From positions 124,001 through 188,000 of the forward strand of contig NZ_FNDX01000004.1 of the NCBI RefSeq assembly GCF_900099765.1: a stretch of DNA of 64,000 bases. Direction: 5' to 3'. Of the stretch, positions 25,733 to 34,654 are shown one piece after another (the first letter of the stretch is position 1; each line of letters starts with the position of its first letter). The notes under the pieces were generated by a model. It saw nothing but the letters and a program-made list of their open reading frames with translations. It ran no database searches and was not told the DNA's origin. A program made the position numbers and the translations under genes. The DNA comes from Paenibacillus typhae. Its GTDB lineage: Bacteria; Bacillota; Bacilli; Paenibacillales; Paenibacillaceae.

Positions 25733-26431
25733 TCACCTCTGCCTTAGCTGTTCAAGCTTCCCCCGGTCGAAGCCCTTCACTACTAGCCACACTGCCAGAC
25801 TCATTTCATACACGCCTACAGGCAGGGCAATCAATCCTTTTACCGCAGACATAGGCTCTACCACACCGAACATTTCTAACAGCCCGGCGATGAATACCAG
25901 TACAGCAGTAACCATGCCGAAAAGCGCCAAGGGTCTTGGGACGATGCCCGTTCTGAACAGCAGATAGCTGTAAATTACCGTATTCACACCCAGCATGAAA
26001 TTGGGGCCCAGCATTGAAGTCCAGCGGTGAAAGGCCTGCAGCATATAGCCGAGCCCGTCAAGATTATTTACACTTTTCAGGCTGCCTGCCTCATAATGTA
26101 CACTAAGCTGCAATAAACCCAGTATACTTACCACACCAATCGCAATCAGCACGGCCTCCATAAACCGGAAGCATACATAGGCGAGTGCCAGATGTTCATT
26201 CCAGCGGCGGAGATAAGGAAACAGCATGACTGCTGTACCTACTGCGGTCAGTACAAGCAGAAGATCGTTGATAACTCCGAGCAAAACCTTTGTCTGATAT
26301 CCGTCTGCTACGGCCCTGTACCATTGCTCCGACAATACCGGTTCATATGAAATTACGGCGATGATTGAAGTAACGGCAGCAACGATATAAAAAATCCCGA
26401 TAATGATTCCATTTCTTCTGTCCTGTGTCAT
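25733..26431 (-). CDS. DUF4386 membrane protein
   Basis: A 232-residue protein with six or seven helices and the DUF4386 pattern (NGIIIGIFYIVAAVTSIIAV, LAYVCFRFMEAVLIAIGVVS, FMLGVNTVIYSYLLFRTGIVPRPLA). Start 26431 (MTQDRRN) follows AGGAGG by 8 bases; the longer TTG reading is not supported. It is transcribed away from an AraC-type regulator 72 bases off, which probably controls it. Function unknown. Confidence 0.82.
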   Translation of the reverse strand: MTQDRRNGIIIGIFYIVAAVTSIIAVISYEPVLSEQWYRAVADGYQTKVLLGVINDLLLVLTAVGTAVMLFPYLRRWNEHLALAYVCFRFMEAVLIAIGVVSILGLLQLSVHYEAGSLKSVNNLDGLGYMLQAFHRWTSMLGPNFMLGVNTVIYSYLLFRTGIVPRPLALFGMVTAVLVFIAGLLEMFGVVEPMSAVKGLIALPVGVYEMSLAVWLVVKGFDRGKLEQLRQR

Positions 26432-26503
26432 ATGCGCTTCCTCCTGTAAGTACACTTTCAATTTATTTCGGTTTTCATTTCAAAAGATGAAGCGGGGGTT
26501 ACT

Positions 26504-27370
26504 ATGGACCATTATGAAGTCATCGAGCGTGCATTAGTCCATATTGAGGACAATCTGGACCAGCCTTTGTCAGTAGAGTCAGTAGCGGACAGCTTCAACA
26601 TGTCCAAATACTACTTTCACCGGCTTTTTACGGCCGTAACAGGCTCTTCCTTAAACAACTACATACTCTCCCGCAGATTGAACGCTTCCGTAGCGCTCAT
26701 TCAATCCGGCGGATGTTCACTGACCGATATTGCGTATCAGCTTAATTTTGGAGCCCAGTCCTCCTTCACCCGCGCTTTTAAAAGACAATTCGGGATCGCT
26801 CCCAGTGCTCTAAAAGCGCAAGATGCGGACATCTCTCCAGTCCCTATTCCCCCGGTGGTCAAAAGACCCCTGAAAAACATCAACGGCGATGTTGTTACCG
26901 ACTTTACCCTGACGGAGTTCGTATCGATCCGGGTAACGGGGATTGCCTTTGAAGTGGATCTTGCTGAAGATTACAAAACTCAGATCCGCTCGCACTCGGC
27001 ACAGCTGCTGCAGGCTATTGATACCACGGTAAAAGGACCTTGCTATGTTATCTATTCCAATTGTCAGCCTGACTCCACCCGTTTCAAAGTGCTGTTCGGC
27101 ATTCCGGCTGACCTCCGGCTTGACGGGCCATTTTACTTCACCATTGATGTACCACAGCTCTTCTGTGCCAGATTCCAATATTCCGGTGATCTTCTGGTTA
27201 TTGGCGACGTCCTCAAAACGGATTATGCCAGATTTCTCAAGATTTCCCGTCAGGAAACCGAAGACTCCCATATCGAGCTCATCCAGGCGTTTGATGATGT
27301 CCACAATCTCCAATCCGCCTACCACATCTATGCACCTGTGAAAAAATTGCCGATTGATTCGGTGTCCTGA
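26504..27370 (+). CDS. AraC family regulator with GyrI-like ligand domain
   Basis: A 288-residue protein. The N-terminal 105 residues hold two AraC helix-turn-helix units (VADSFNMSKYYFHRLFTAVT and IAYQLNFGAQSSFTRAFKRQFG). Residues 140-285 resemble the GyrI/effector-binding barrel (RVTGIAFEVDLAEDYKTQI, YVIYSNCQPDSTRFKVLFGI). Such Rob/BltR-like proteins bind hydrophobic ligands. Divergent from a DUF4386 gene, its likely target. ATG 26504 follows AGCGGGGG. Confidence 0.88.
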   Translation: MDHYEVIERALVHIEDNLDQPLSVESVADSFNMSKYYFHRLFTAVTGSSLNNYILSRRLNASVALIQSGGCSLTDIAYQLNFGAQSSFTRAFKRQFGIAPSALKAQDADISPVPIPPVVKRPLKNINGDVVTDFTLTEFVSIRVTGIAFEVDLAEDYKTQIRSHSAQLLQAIDTTVKGPCYVIYSNCQPDSTRFKVLFGIPADLRLDGPFYFTIDVPQLFCARFQYSGDLLVIGDVLKTDYARFLKISRQETEDSHIELIQAFDDVHNLQSAYHIYAPVKKLPIDSVS

Positions 27371-27531
27371 CCCCTCCTGCCTGCTGTAGCCGTTGCTTTG
27401 CTAATTCCAAAGTAACACAGGCGCTAATGATCCACTTTTCAAATCTTGCTGTAATGACAAAAAGCCCTCTATCACTGCCGGAAAGGCAGGATGGAAGGCT
27501 TGCTCAGCTCCAAGAGACAGCATTCACTCAT

Positions 27532-28050
27532 TTAATTGTTTATCTTCTTGCCCAGCCATTCTTGCTCCAGAATCCCCATCTCCCACAGATTCCAGAACTC
27601 GTTGCCGACTTTGCGCGCTTCCCGGAGCATCCCTTCTTTTGTAAACCCGGCTTTCTCGTAGCAGGCAATGGCCGCATGGTTAAAATCAAATACACCAAGG
27701 CTGACTCTGTGTACTTTCAGCTGTCCGAAAGCGATATCCAGAACCTGCCGGATCATCTGCTGTCCGATGCCAAGCCCCTGTAAATATTTGTTTCCTACGA
27801 TTACCTTCCCTATTCTTCCTGATTGGTTTTCCGGGTCCGGCGTTAAACTGATATGCCCGATGACCTCTTTATTCTCCTCATACACCACCCGGTAGCTTAG
27901 TGTATCACTGTTGATATAATGCTCTAATTGCTGATCCGTTAAAGGGTAGCTGAACGTTTTCCCTCCCCACTGCACCATAAACTCCGGCGAATCAATCCAG
28001 TCAATCAATTGCCTACAATCACTGCGTTCGAACGGCTCCAGTCTGATCAC
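27532..28050 (-). CDS. GNAT family N-acetyltransferase (RimJ/RimL-like)
   Basis: A 172-residue acetyltransferase. It begins IRLEPFERSDCRQLIDW, has the acetyl-CoA loop GNKYLQGLGIGQQMI (Q-x-L-G-I-G) near 100, and the closing pattern FDFNHAAIACYEKAGFTKEGMLREA. These enzymes acetylate amino groups of proteins, antibiotics or metabolites. The GTG start at 28050 overlaps the TGA of a short upstream frame, a possible gene remnant. Confidence 0.85.
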   Translation of the reverse strand: MIRLEPFERSDCRQLIDWIDSPEFMVQWGGKTFSYPLTDQQLEHYINSDTLSYRVVYEENKEVIGHISLTPDPENQSGRIGKVIVGNKYLQGLGIGQQMIRQVLDIAFGQLKVHRVSLGVFDFNHAAIACYEKAGFTKEGMLREARKVGNEFWNLWEMGILEQEWLGKKINN

Positions 28051-28183
28051 AACGTTCCCTCCTCCACTCCCGGATTCAGCAGCTCCTCGACCTCCGGTAT
28101 GTATGCTTTCAAAGCTTCAATCAGGCTGCATTCTCCATTTTCATTAAATAACGGCATATAACGGCCCCATTCCGCAAATATAG
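28051..28183 (-). pseudogene. Possible gene remnant ahead of the acetyltransferase
   Basis: On the minus strand an open frame runs through IFAEWGRYMPLFNENGECSL and ends IPEVEELLNPGVEEGTL, overlapping the GNAT start (TTGTGATC). A stop codon lies upstream in frame and the only ATG gives 36 residues. It reads like the C-terminal end of a degraded gene once coupled to the acetyltransferase. Not identified; could be chance. Confidence 0.25.
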
Positions 28184-28221
28184 ATTCGATTAGAACAAAT
28201 CCAATATATCACATAAAAACC

Positions 28222-28259
28222 AAAGACCCTCCACTCTTTTTTAGAATGAAGGGTCCTTT
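28222..28259 (-). terminator. Terminator of the TetR-MFS-ABC operon
   Basis: AAAGGACCCT and AGGGTCTTT arms (one bulge) enclose an A+T-rich loop, then GGTTTTT on the minus strand. Confidence 0.75.
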
Positions 28260-28266
28260 CATTTGT

Positions 28267-29025
28267 CTATATCCCCAGCTCCCGCATCCGCAGCACAACC
28301 CGCTCCATCCGCGCCTCAAGCTCCGTTCCCCTGAATCTCGGCAGCTGCATTTCGCTTACGATCTGCCCGTCGCACATGAACAAGATACGCTCCGTCTTCG
28401 CCGCAATTCTGGCGTCATGGGTGACCAGCATTACCGCAGTCCCGGCCTCATTGATTTCGGCCAGCAGGCTCATGATGCCCTCGGCAGCCTCCTGGTTCAG
28501 CGCTCCGGTCGGCTCATCGCCAAACAGGATCTGCGGACTGCCCAGCAGCGCCCGGCAAATGCCTGCCCGCTGCAGCTGGCCGCCGGATACCTGGGTGATG
28601 TCCCGCTTTTCAAGGCCTTCAATGCCCGTCTTTTTCATAAGGGCTCTCGCCCGCTCCGTAATCTTCTTCACGTTCTTTCTATGATCACGCATCGCCGGAA
28701 GAATGATATTATCCAGCAGGTTCATATTCTTCAGCAGCGTCGGCTGCTGGAACACAAAGCCCATCCGTCTCCGGCGCAGGTCGGCCAGCTCATTCTCTTG
28801 AAGTGCACTAAGCTCCCTGCCGTCAAAAAATACCTTCCCGCTGTCCACCGTGTCCATTCCGCTCACCGCAAACAGCAGTGTCGATTTGCCCGAGCCCGAT
28901 GGCCCCATCACCGACACGAACTCTCCCTCGTTAATGCTCACAGACACCCCGTTAAGCACCTTGCGGCGTTCTCCGCCGTGGCCGTAGACTTTTTCGATAT
29001 GGTCAGCTGCTATAATCTTCTTCAT
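28267..29025 (-). CDS. ABC transporter ATP-binding protein (MacB/LolD-like)
   Basis: A 252-residue ATPase: Walker A MGPSGSGKST, Q-loop FVFQQPTLL, signature VSGGQLQRAGICRAL, Walker B ILFGDEPTGAL and the switch His in LVTHDARIA. The DEPTGAL form is typical of the MacB/LolD/Bce class that pairs with FtsX-type permeases. Its partner is the permease 9 bases upstream. Last gene of an operon led by a TetR regulator. Probable role: export of a drug, peptide or lipid. Confidence 0.93.
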   Translation of the reverse strand: MKKIIAADHIEKVYGHGGERRKVLNGVSVSINEGEFVSVMGPSGSGKSTLLFAVSGMDTVDSGKVFFDGRELSALQENELADLRRRRMGFVFQQPTLLKNMNLLDNIILPAMRDHRKNVKKITERARALMKKTGIEGLEKRDITQVSGGQLQRAGICRALLGSPQILFGDEPTGALNQEAAEGIMSLLAEINEAGTAVMLVTHDARIAAKTERILFMCDGQIVSEMQLPRFRGTELEARMERVVLRMRELGI

Positions 29026-29034
29026 GTTTCGGAT

Positions 29035-31353
29035 CTACTCCTTAATATAGCCGGATATGGTGATCTTCCCCGTACCCGCTGTGCCGATTATAGTGGCGAT
29101 AAGCACCGTGCCGGCCAGCAGCAGCGGACTGAGCAGGTATGCCGCAAGCGGATCAACCACGAACTTGAACGACGCTGCGCCGAACGAGCGGATAAGCGCA
29201 CCTGACAATCCTTCGCCGAGTGTGTTGGCCAGTGCCGTCCCGAGTACAATTCCAATTACTAGCACAGCTGCCACGCGCGCAAAATACTGCACCCTGAGGT
29301 CTGCGTCTGTAAACCCGAGCGACTTCATGACGGCGATGAGATACCGGTCCTTGGCTACCAGCAGCCGTATAAACAGAACCGTAACCAGTACGCTGATCAA
29401 CAGCATCATTACAATGGCAATGCGGGAGGCCGTACCGACTGAGCTTATGGTCGAGCCGAAGGTCTTCGTAACATACTCATCAACACCGGATACTTTGGCA
29501 AAAGAGAACCGGTCCGCATACTCCCCCGCTTTGCTGCCGACAAGCGCCTTATCCTCAAGCTCCGCATAAATAACGGACCACATCACGTCTGCAGACTGGC
29601 TGGCAAAAGCGGCCTTGGCCGTCTTCCCGCCGTTGGTAACGTCCGAGTAGGTACCGCATACCGTCAGCTCCAGCGTCTGTGCACCGGTCTTCAGCATAAT
29701 AACATCACCGGGCTGTTTGCCGAGCTCTTCGGCGTTCATCACGGACAGGGCGATTTCATGGTCAGCCGCGGGCGCTCTGCCCTCGGCATATTTCACCGGG
29801 AAAATGGAATGGTCGCCAAGCTCAATCTTGAGCCTTTCCTCCGTGCCGTCCTCCCTCAGAGCAGTAAAGCTCTCCGTTGCAAGCACAGCATACCGGGATA
29901 TAGAAGGGTCCTTCTCCATAAACGCAGCCACTTCTGCTGCTTTGGCGGCGACATTGTCCGTCTGCTGGATATCCAGGCGCAGATCGCTGTTGCCTACGCC
30001 CATGTAGGTAATGAAGCTTTTGGCAGAAATCGTGTTGTAAAGGTTCCGGGGTACAGTGATAACGAATGCGGCAATGATGATTACAGCAAGCATGGTCGCG
30101 TAGAGGCTTTTCCGGGCCAACACATCCTTGACTCCGAGAAAAACATTCGTGTTCAGCAGCCGGTTCGCACTCAGCCGCAGCTGCTTTGCTCCCCCGGATT
30201 TGTCCTGCACAGTGCCGAACCGTACTGCTTCTGCCGCAGAAATTCTCCGAAAACGTCCCAGCACCCCGTTCACATAGCCGGTAACGGCAAGGAACACAAG
30301 CACAACTCCGCCCAGTCCTAGCAGCAGGGTCAACGAAGCCTTTTCGTTTCCGCCCATATACAGCCGGATATTGTCCAGCAGCATACCCCTGAAGACGAGC
30401 GAAAGGGCATATCCGAGGACACAGCCGAGGGCAGCGATGCCCGCGTATTTGGCGAGATACAGCTTCTTGATGTCCGATACACGAAGTCCAATTGCTTTCA
30501 TGACGCCGATTTCGCGGGTATCCCGCTCGATGGTGGCCAGCAAGGTAAACCGGATGCACATAAAGGCAATAGCTACAACCAGCAAGCTCACCAGCAGGAT
30601 AATCGCAATCATCAGCCCGTCGGACATGGCATTGAGCATTTTGAACAGAGGGTAAGTAATCGTGGGGCCGCCCGCTTCAAGTCCTGCCGCGGTGTAATCA
30701 TTTTTAAAGTCGCCAAGCATGGATAAATCCTTCAGCCTGAATTCAATCAGATACTCGGTGCTCCCGGAGGATTGGATAGCGGTGTAGTCGTGTTCGCTGA
30801 CCAGAAATCTTTTGGAGGAGGCCAGCAGGGAGTTCATCTGGGAATCACGGAGAAAACCGGCCACGTTCAATTCTTTCCCGGCAATTACAGCCTTATCTCC
30901 AGCCTTGGCAGTTCCGTCCTTCATATAGGCGATTGGCACATACAGCTCACCGTCAGCCGGCGTGATCACCTTCCCGTCCAGGCCCAGCAGGTAGTCAAAT
31001 TTGCCGCTCTGTGTGCTGAACCCGTTGTCCTGAACATTGTCCGCCAGCGACTTGCCGCCGATCACAATCCGCGCATTTTCCACATTTACAAATTCAAGCA
31101 CCTGATAAGCTTCAACCTTACTGTTCTGCTCAGCAAACGCCTTTAACCGCACCCGGTCCAGCTCCCCTGAATGCATCTGCAGGAAATGCGGCGTTTTCGC
31201 CTGCATCATCAGCGTTTCAATAGCCCCCGTAAGATTAACGGTCAGGATGGCCGAAAGGGAAACAAGCATAGCGGCAGCGGTAACGAACAATAGAGTAGTC
31301 AATGTGATGAGCTTGCCGGCGCGCATGTCGCCCCGAATTATCCTGTAGAACAT
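29035..31353 (-). CDS. ABC transporter permease with two FtsX domains
   Basis: A 772-residue protein. TM1 at about 15-38 is followed by a large extracytoplasmic domain, then three helices near 245-370 with the FtsX pattern (ERDTREIGVMKAIGLRVSDIKKLYLAKYAG). A second TM-extracytoplasmic-three-helix unit ends with DRYLIAVMKSLGFTDADLRVQYFARVA. The layout fits large MacB-class exporters. Its start overlaps the MFS gene by 16 bases, so expression is coupled. Confidence 0.9.
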   Translation of the reverse strand: MFYRIIRGDMRAGKLITLTTLLFVTAAAMLVSLSAILTVNLTGAIETLMMQAKTPHFLQMHSGELDRVRLKAFAEQNSKVEAYQVLEFVNVENARIVIGGKSLADNVQDNGFSTQSGKFDYLLGLDGKVITPADGELYVPIAYMKDGTAKAGDKAVIAGKELNVAGFLRDSQMNSLLASSKRFLVSEHDYTAIQSSGSTEYLIEFRLKDLSMLGDFKNDYTAAGLEAGGPTITYPLFKMLNAMSDGLMIAIILLVSLLVVAIAFMCIRFTLLATIERDTREIGVMKAIGLRVSDIKKLYLAKYAGIAALGCVLGYALSLVFRGMLLDNIRLYMGGNEKASLTLLLGLGGVVLVFLAVTGYVNGVLGRFRRISAAEAVRFGTVQDKSGGAKQLRLSANRLLNTNVFLGVKDVLARKSLYATMLAVIIIAAFVITVPRNLYNTISAKSFITYMGVGNSDLRLDIQQTDNVAAKAAEVAAFMEKDPSISRYAVLATESFTALREDGTEERLKIELGDHSIFPVKYAEGRAPAADHEIALSVMNAEELGKQPGDVIMLKTGAQTLELTVCGTYSDVTNGGKTAKAAFASQSADVMWSVIYAELEDKALVGSKAGEYADRFSFAKVSGVDEYVTKTFGSTISSVGTASRIAIVMMLLISVLVTVLFIRLLVAKDRYLIAVMKSLGFTDADLRVQYFARVAAVLVIGIVLGTALANTLGEGLSGALIRSFGAASFKFVVDPLAAYLLSPLLLAGTVLIATIIGTAGTGKITISGYIKE

Positions 31354-32648
31354 AGGTCACCTCCGGGTTCCAGCCTTTTAATGGATTTCAGGTTATACAG
31401 AATAATTGCAGCCGCACTCAGCAGCAGCCCGGCGAGGATGATCAGAAGCCCGATTCCCCTGCCGCTGCCTGTACCGGTTATCCGGCCCACACTGCCTGCA
31501 AGCAGTCCCCCGTCGGTCAAAAGCGGAGTGAACACATGGTCAGCGAGAACCCCGGAAAGCATATAAGCGGCAATGAAGCCCAGCTGCGAGACTAACCCGA
31601 TCAGTGACCAGGCTCGGCCCTGCACCGCATTACTTATGTTCGTGCGCAGAAGATAATCCAGGCTGGTATTGGCAAACGGCAGGGTGGCAAAGAAGAAAAA
31701 GCCCGAAACGCCAAGCAAAACCACACTTTCCCGGAGCCCGAATACCGCCATGCACAGCCCTCCGCAGAACAGGGACAGCGCCAGAATCCTGACGAAATTC
31801 CTTTTGAGCGGGAGAATCCCGATGATGATACTGGATGCAAGCATCCCCAGTGCGATGACAGTCTCAAGCGTACCCAGTACAGCACTATCGGTAAAAGCCA
31901 GGATCATCGGCATCGACAGCGTCTCAATAAAGCCGAGGCAAAAGGTCATTACGGAGGTCATTATTACCAGCATAAGTACGCCTCTGCTTGCCGAAACCGC
32001 TCTCCAGCCTTCTTTTAGCTCACGGGTAAAGGACCCTGTCTCTTCTGACGGTTTGGAAGGAAGCCCCCTGCGCACAACAAGCGTTGAAGCAACGGTAACA
32101 ATAAAAGTACAGATGTCGATGACCAGCAGCAGCTTCACATCCGACACCAGGAGCAGATAGCCGGCAAGCGCCGGGGAAATGAGGTATTTGGCCGAACCGG
32201 CCACCTGGACGAAGCCGCTCGCTCTGGTATACTGCTCCTCCGTCAGCAAATCCGTCACTGTAGCCTTATAAGCCGGATCAAGCAGCGAGGAGAACACGGA
32301 GCTTACCGTCACTCCCAGGCAGATCTGCCACAGCTCCGCTCCCCCGTTAAGCAGGCAGATCAAAATGTAGATGAGTCCGGTAGCGGACAGACTGTCGCCC
32401 AGCATCATTAATAATCTCCGGTCATAGCGGTCCGCAAGCACGCCGGCAACAGGACTTAATAAGAGGGAAGGCATGAAGGCAAGCAGAGTGACCAGGGCCA
32501 TCGCAGATGCCTGCCCGGTCTGCTGATACAGGTAGACCCCCAGGCCGAACGCTGTAAGCCCGCTGCCAACCGCCGAAATCAGCTGTCCCGACCACAGCAG
32601 CAGAAATTTGACGAAGGCTTTTTGCGGATCACTCATTGCCCCGCTCAT
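31338..32648 (-). CDS. MFS transporter
   Basis: A 436-residue, 12-helix transporter. SPVAGVLADRYDRRLLMMLGD is the loop 2-3 motif (G-x-x-A-D-R-x-x-R-R). It resembles MFS_3/enterobactin-exporter-like and macrolide-efflux proteins. ATG 32648 directly abuts AGGGGAG; ATG 32636 overlaps the TetR stop and is an alternative. It sits between a TetR regulator and an ABC pair, so efflux is the likely theme. Confidence 0.85.
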   Translation of the reverse strand: MSGAMSDPQKAFVKFLLLWSGQLISAVGSGLTAFGLGVYLYQQTGQASAMALVTLLAFMPSLLLSPVAGVLADRYDRRLLMMLGDSLSATGLIYILICLLNGGAELWQICLGVTVSSVFSSLLDPAYKATVTDLLTEEQYTRASGFVQVAGSAKYLISPALAGYLLLVSDVKLLLVIDICTFIVTVASTLVVRRGLPSKPSEETGSFTRELKEGWRAVSASRGVLMLVIMTSVMTFCLGFIETLSMPMILAFTDSAVLGTLETVIALGMLASSIIIGILPLKRNFVRILALSLFCGGLCMAVFGLRESVVLLGVSGFFFFATLPFANTSLDYLLRTNISNAVQGRAWSLIGLVSQLGFIAAYMLSGVLADHVFTPLLTDGGLLAGSVGRITGTGSGRGIGLLIILAGLLLSAAAIILYNLKSIKRLEPGGDLCSTG

Positions 32649-33294
32649 CTCCCCTGTCGCCGCCGAACGCCTGCATTACACTCATCAGGCTTCCTACCTC
32701 CGCTCCAAGCAACCGCTCCACATTGGCAATAAAGGCCAGAATACGCGACATGCGCACTTCTCCGGTCATCTCAACCATCTCCTCATCAAAAATGGTGTTC
32801 GCATAAATGATGATCATCTCCATGCTCTCATACGGGTACGGTGTGTTAAACACCCCCTGCTGGATGCCTTCACGGACAATGGGGGTCAGGATCGGCGGCA
32901 CGCCGTTAACAATGATCTTCTGAATCTTCTGATGCATCAGCGCATTCTGCGGCCGGTGGATATGCTCCATAATCTCCCTGCTGCTCTCTCCGCCGTTACC
33001 GCTGCTGATGTTCATGGCCATAACGGCACGGAGAATACGTTCGACGACGGGAATGGTGGTGTCCAGAGCGATGGCCTGCGCCGCTCCCAGCATCTTGCTG
33101 CTGTAGCGCTCAATCAGCGCATCCATAATATCTTCCTTCGATTTGAAGTGATGATACAGCGTGCCCCGGGCAATCCCGACCTTGCTCAAAATATCGTTCG
33201 TGCTCGTTCCGTCGAACCCCTTCTGCCCGAACAGCTCATCGGCGGCGTCGAGGATTTCATTTCTGCGCGCTTCCGCTTCTTTTACGATTCTCAT
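32629..33294 (-). CDS. TetR/AcrR family transcriptional regulator
   Basis: A 221-residue repressor. Residues 5-55 form the TetR domain: ARRNEILDAADELFGQKGF, then TSTNDILSKVGIARGTLYHHFKSKEDIMDALI with the recognition helix GTLYHHF. Start 33294 follows AAGGAG by 6 bases; the longer TTG-type reading to 33345 runs into the promoter. First gene of an operon with MFS and ABC exporters, and an ideal TetR-type palindrome lies 57 bases upstream. Confidence 0.92.
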   Translation of the reverse strand: MRIVKEAEARRNEILDAADELFGQKGFDGTSTNDILSKVGIARGTLYHHFKSKEDIMDALIERYSSKMLGAAQAIALDTTIPVVERILRAVMAMNISSGNGGESSREIMEHIHRPQNALMHQKIQKIIVNGVPPILTPIVREGIQQGVFNTPYPYESMEMIIIYANTIFDEEMVEMTGEVRMSRILAFIANVERLLGAEVGSLMSVMQAFGGDRGDERGNE

Positions 33295-33350
33295 GGTTGG
33301 CTCCTTATTGGTAGGTGGGATAGTTAGATTCGAACAATTAACCATTACAG

Positions 33351-33367
33351 ACCGACTGTCTGTCGGT
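33351..33367. promoter_or_regulatory. TetR-type operator
   Basis: ACCGAC-TGTCT-GTCGGT, a perfect 6-base inverted repeat, upstream of the TetR-MFS-ABC operon. ACCGAC(N)GTCGGT-type palindromes are common TetR-family sites; autorepression is inferred. Confidence 0.7.
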
Positions 33368-33533
33368 TATATGGTAAATAATAACACATAGTTAGATGGA
33401 GGGGAAGGAGGAATATGCGGAGGCTTCGACTGATGCATACTTCAAAATCATTTAGTGCTCACGGAGCTCTTCAGTGCCATATACCGCCATTGTAATGCTC
33501 CAAACGCCCAAGTGTTCAAGTGCTAATACTGGT

Positions 33534-33720
33534 TTGACTGTATACCATGCAACTAAAACCGGCAAAAATCCGGGCCTGCACCATATAAGTGCACTCTGTA
33601 CAATCAAATCAGCCCAAACTAACAAAACCGGGCTATTTGGGCAATTTTAAGTGTACAGAGTGCAGCTAATCCCGTTTCAGCAGGAAAAAGCGGCTTTTTA
33701 AGTGTATAAAGTGCAGCTAT
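33534..33720. repeat. Four-palindrome intergenic element, class B (copy 1)
   Basis: 23-base units begin at 33534, 33585, 33647 and 33698 (51, 62, 51). Examples: TTAAGTGTACAGAGTGCAGC and TTAAGTGTATAAAGTGCAGC. Outer arms match class A; the inner bases differ. The middle spacer contains AGCCC...GGGCT and GCCCAAA...TTTGGGC. The last unit touches the stop codon of the Nudix gene (33722). Confidence 0.9.
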
Positions 33721-33721
33721 G

Positions 33722-34642
33722 TTATTTCTCTGGCGTGACCTCCCAATTTCTCCAGTACAACCGAGCACCAGCCCGTCCCGCATCATCCGCATACTCCCCC
33801 GTCTCAACTACAAGCCCCTCCACCCTGCGCTCAAACTCATCCGCCGGCAGCTGCTCGCCCAATATTCCCTCATACACCTGCTGCAGCTCCGGCAAGGTAA
33901 ACTGCTCCGGCATCAGGTGCAGCGCGATATCGCTGTCCACTGTTAGCTTCCGCAGCCGTTCAATGGCACAGGCAATGATCTTGGCATGGTCAAAGGCGAG
34001 GCCGTCATTCAATTGTACGGTGTAGGCAGCTGACTTCGAGTTCAGCCTGGCCGTAACCGTCCGGCTTATAACAGCTTTCAGCTCTTCCCCTTCGTTACTG
34101 AGCTTCAGCTCATAGGTCCAGGTTTGGACGTATCCTTTATCCAGCCGCTCCTTATGCTCCGCCAGCTGGCGGTAGCTCACCTTGAACCAGGCAGCAACCT
34201 GGGCATCATCACCTGCCTGCACCTGCAGCCGTCCGCTGCTGAGCAGTGCCATATAGCTGCAGCTTATCACCCAGGTGCGCGGGTCCCGCCCGACATCAGA
34301 GAAGACTCCCAGCTGCTCCAGGTAAACGTCGTTCAAGCCGGTCTCCTCGCTCAGCTCCCGCGCAGCAGCCTGGTCTGCCGTCTCGTCCGGCTGGATAAAG
34401 CCGCCCGGCAGCGCCCATTTTCCGAGAAAGGGATGTCCTCCCCGGCGGATGAGCAGGAGGCGCAGCTCTTTTTCCGGAAAGCCGCTATCTTCCCCCTGTC
34501 CCGCATCCGCGACCGCAAAAATCACCATATCCGCCGCCACCGAAGGCCGTTCATAATCCCCTGCCCGGTATTGCTCCAAAAACTCGCGTTCTGTAAGTCC
34601 GTTACGATCCACCATTTCCACTGCCGCTGCCCCCTCATTCAT
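33722..34642 (-). CDS. Nudix-fold regulator, NrtR-like
   Basis: A 306-residue protein. The Nudix box is complete (G-x5-E-x7-REL-x-EE-x-GL: GFIQPDETADQAAARELSEE). After about residue 175 a C-terminal winged-helix-like region follows (EQFTLPELQQVYEGILGEQL and FERRVEGL), the NrtR arrangement. NrtR proteins bind ADP-ribose and repress NAD genes; a pure ADP-ribose hydrolase is the alternative. It is third in an operon with pnuC and a NadR-like gene, which supports the regulator reading. ATG 34642 has a weak ribosome binding site; ATG 34615 is possible. Confidence 0.82.
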   Translation of the reverse strand: MNEGAAAVEMVDRNGLTEREFLEQYRAGDYERPSVAADMVIFAVADAGQGEDSGFPEKELRLLLIRRGGHPFLGKWALPGGFIQPDETADQAAARELSEETGLNDVYLEQLGVFSDVGRDPRTWVISCSYMALLSSGRLQVQAGDDAQVAAWFKVSYRQLAEHKERLDKGYVQTWTYELKLSNEGEELKAVISRTVTARLNSKSAAYTVQLNDGLAFDHAKIIACAIERLRKLTVDSDIALHLMPEQFTLPELQQVYEGILGEQLPADEFERRVEGLVVETGEYADDAGRAGARLYWRNWEVTPEK

Positions 34643-34654
34643 CTATTACCACTA

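Larger units (their letters stand above)
33295..33721. other. Gene-free region between the Nudix regulator and TetR genes
   Basis: Holds the TetR operator and the class B element. About 160 bases in between (33370-33533) show no gene. Confidence 0.65.
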
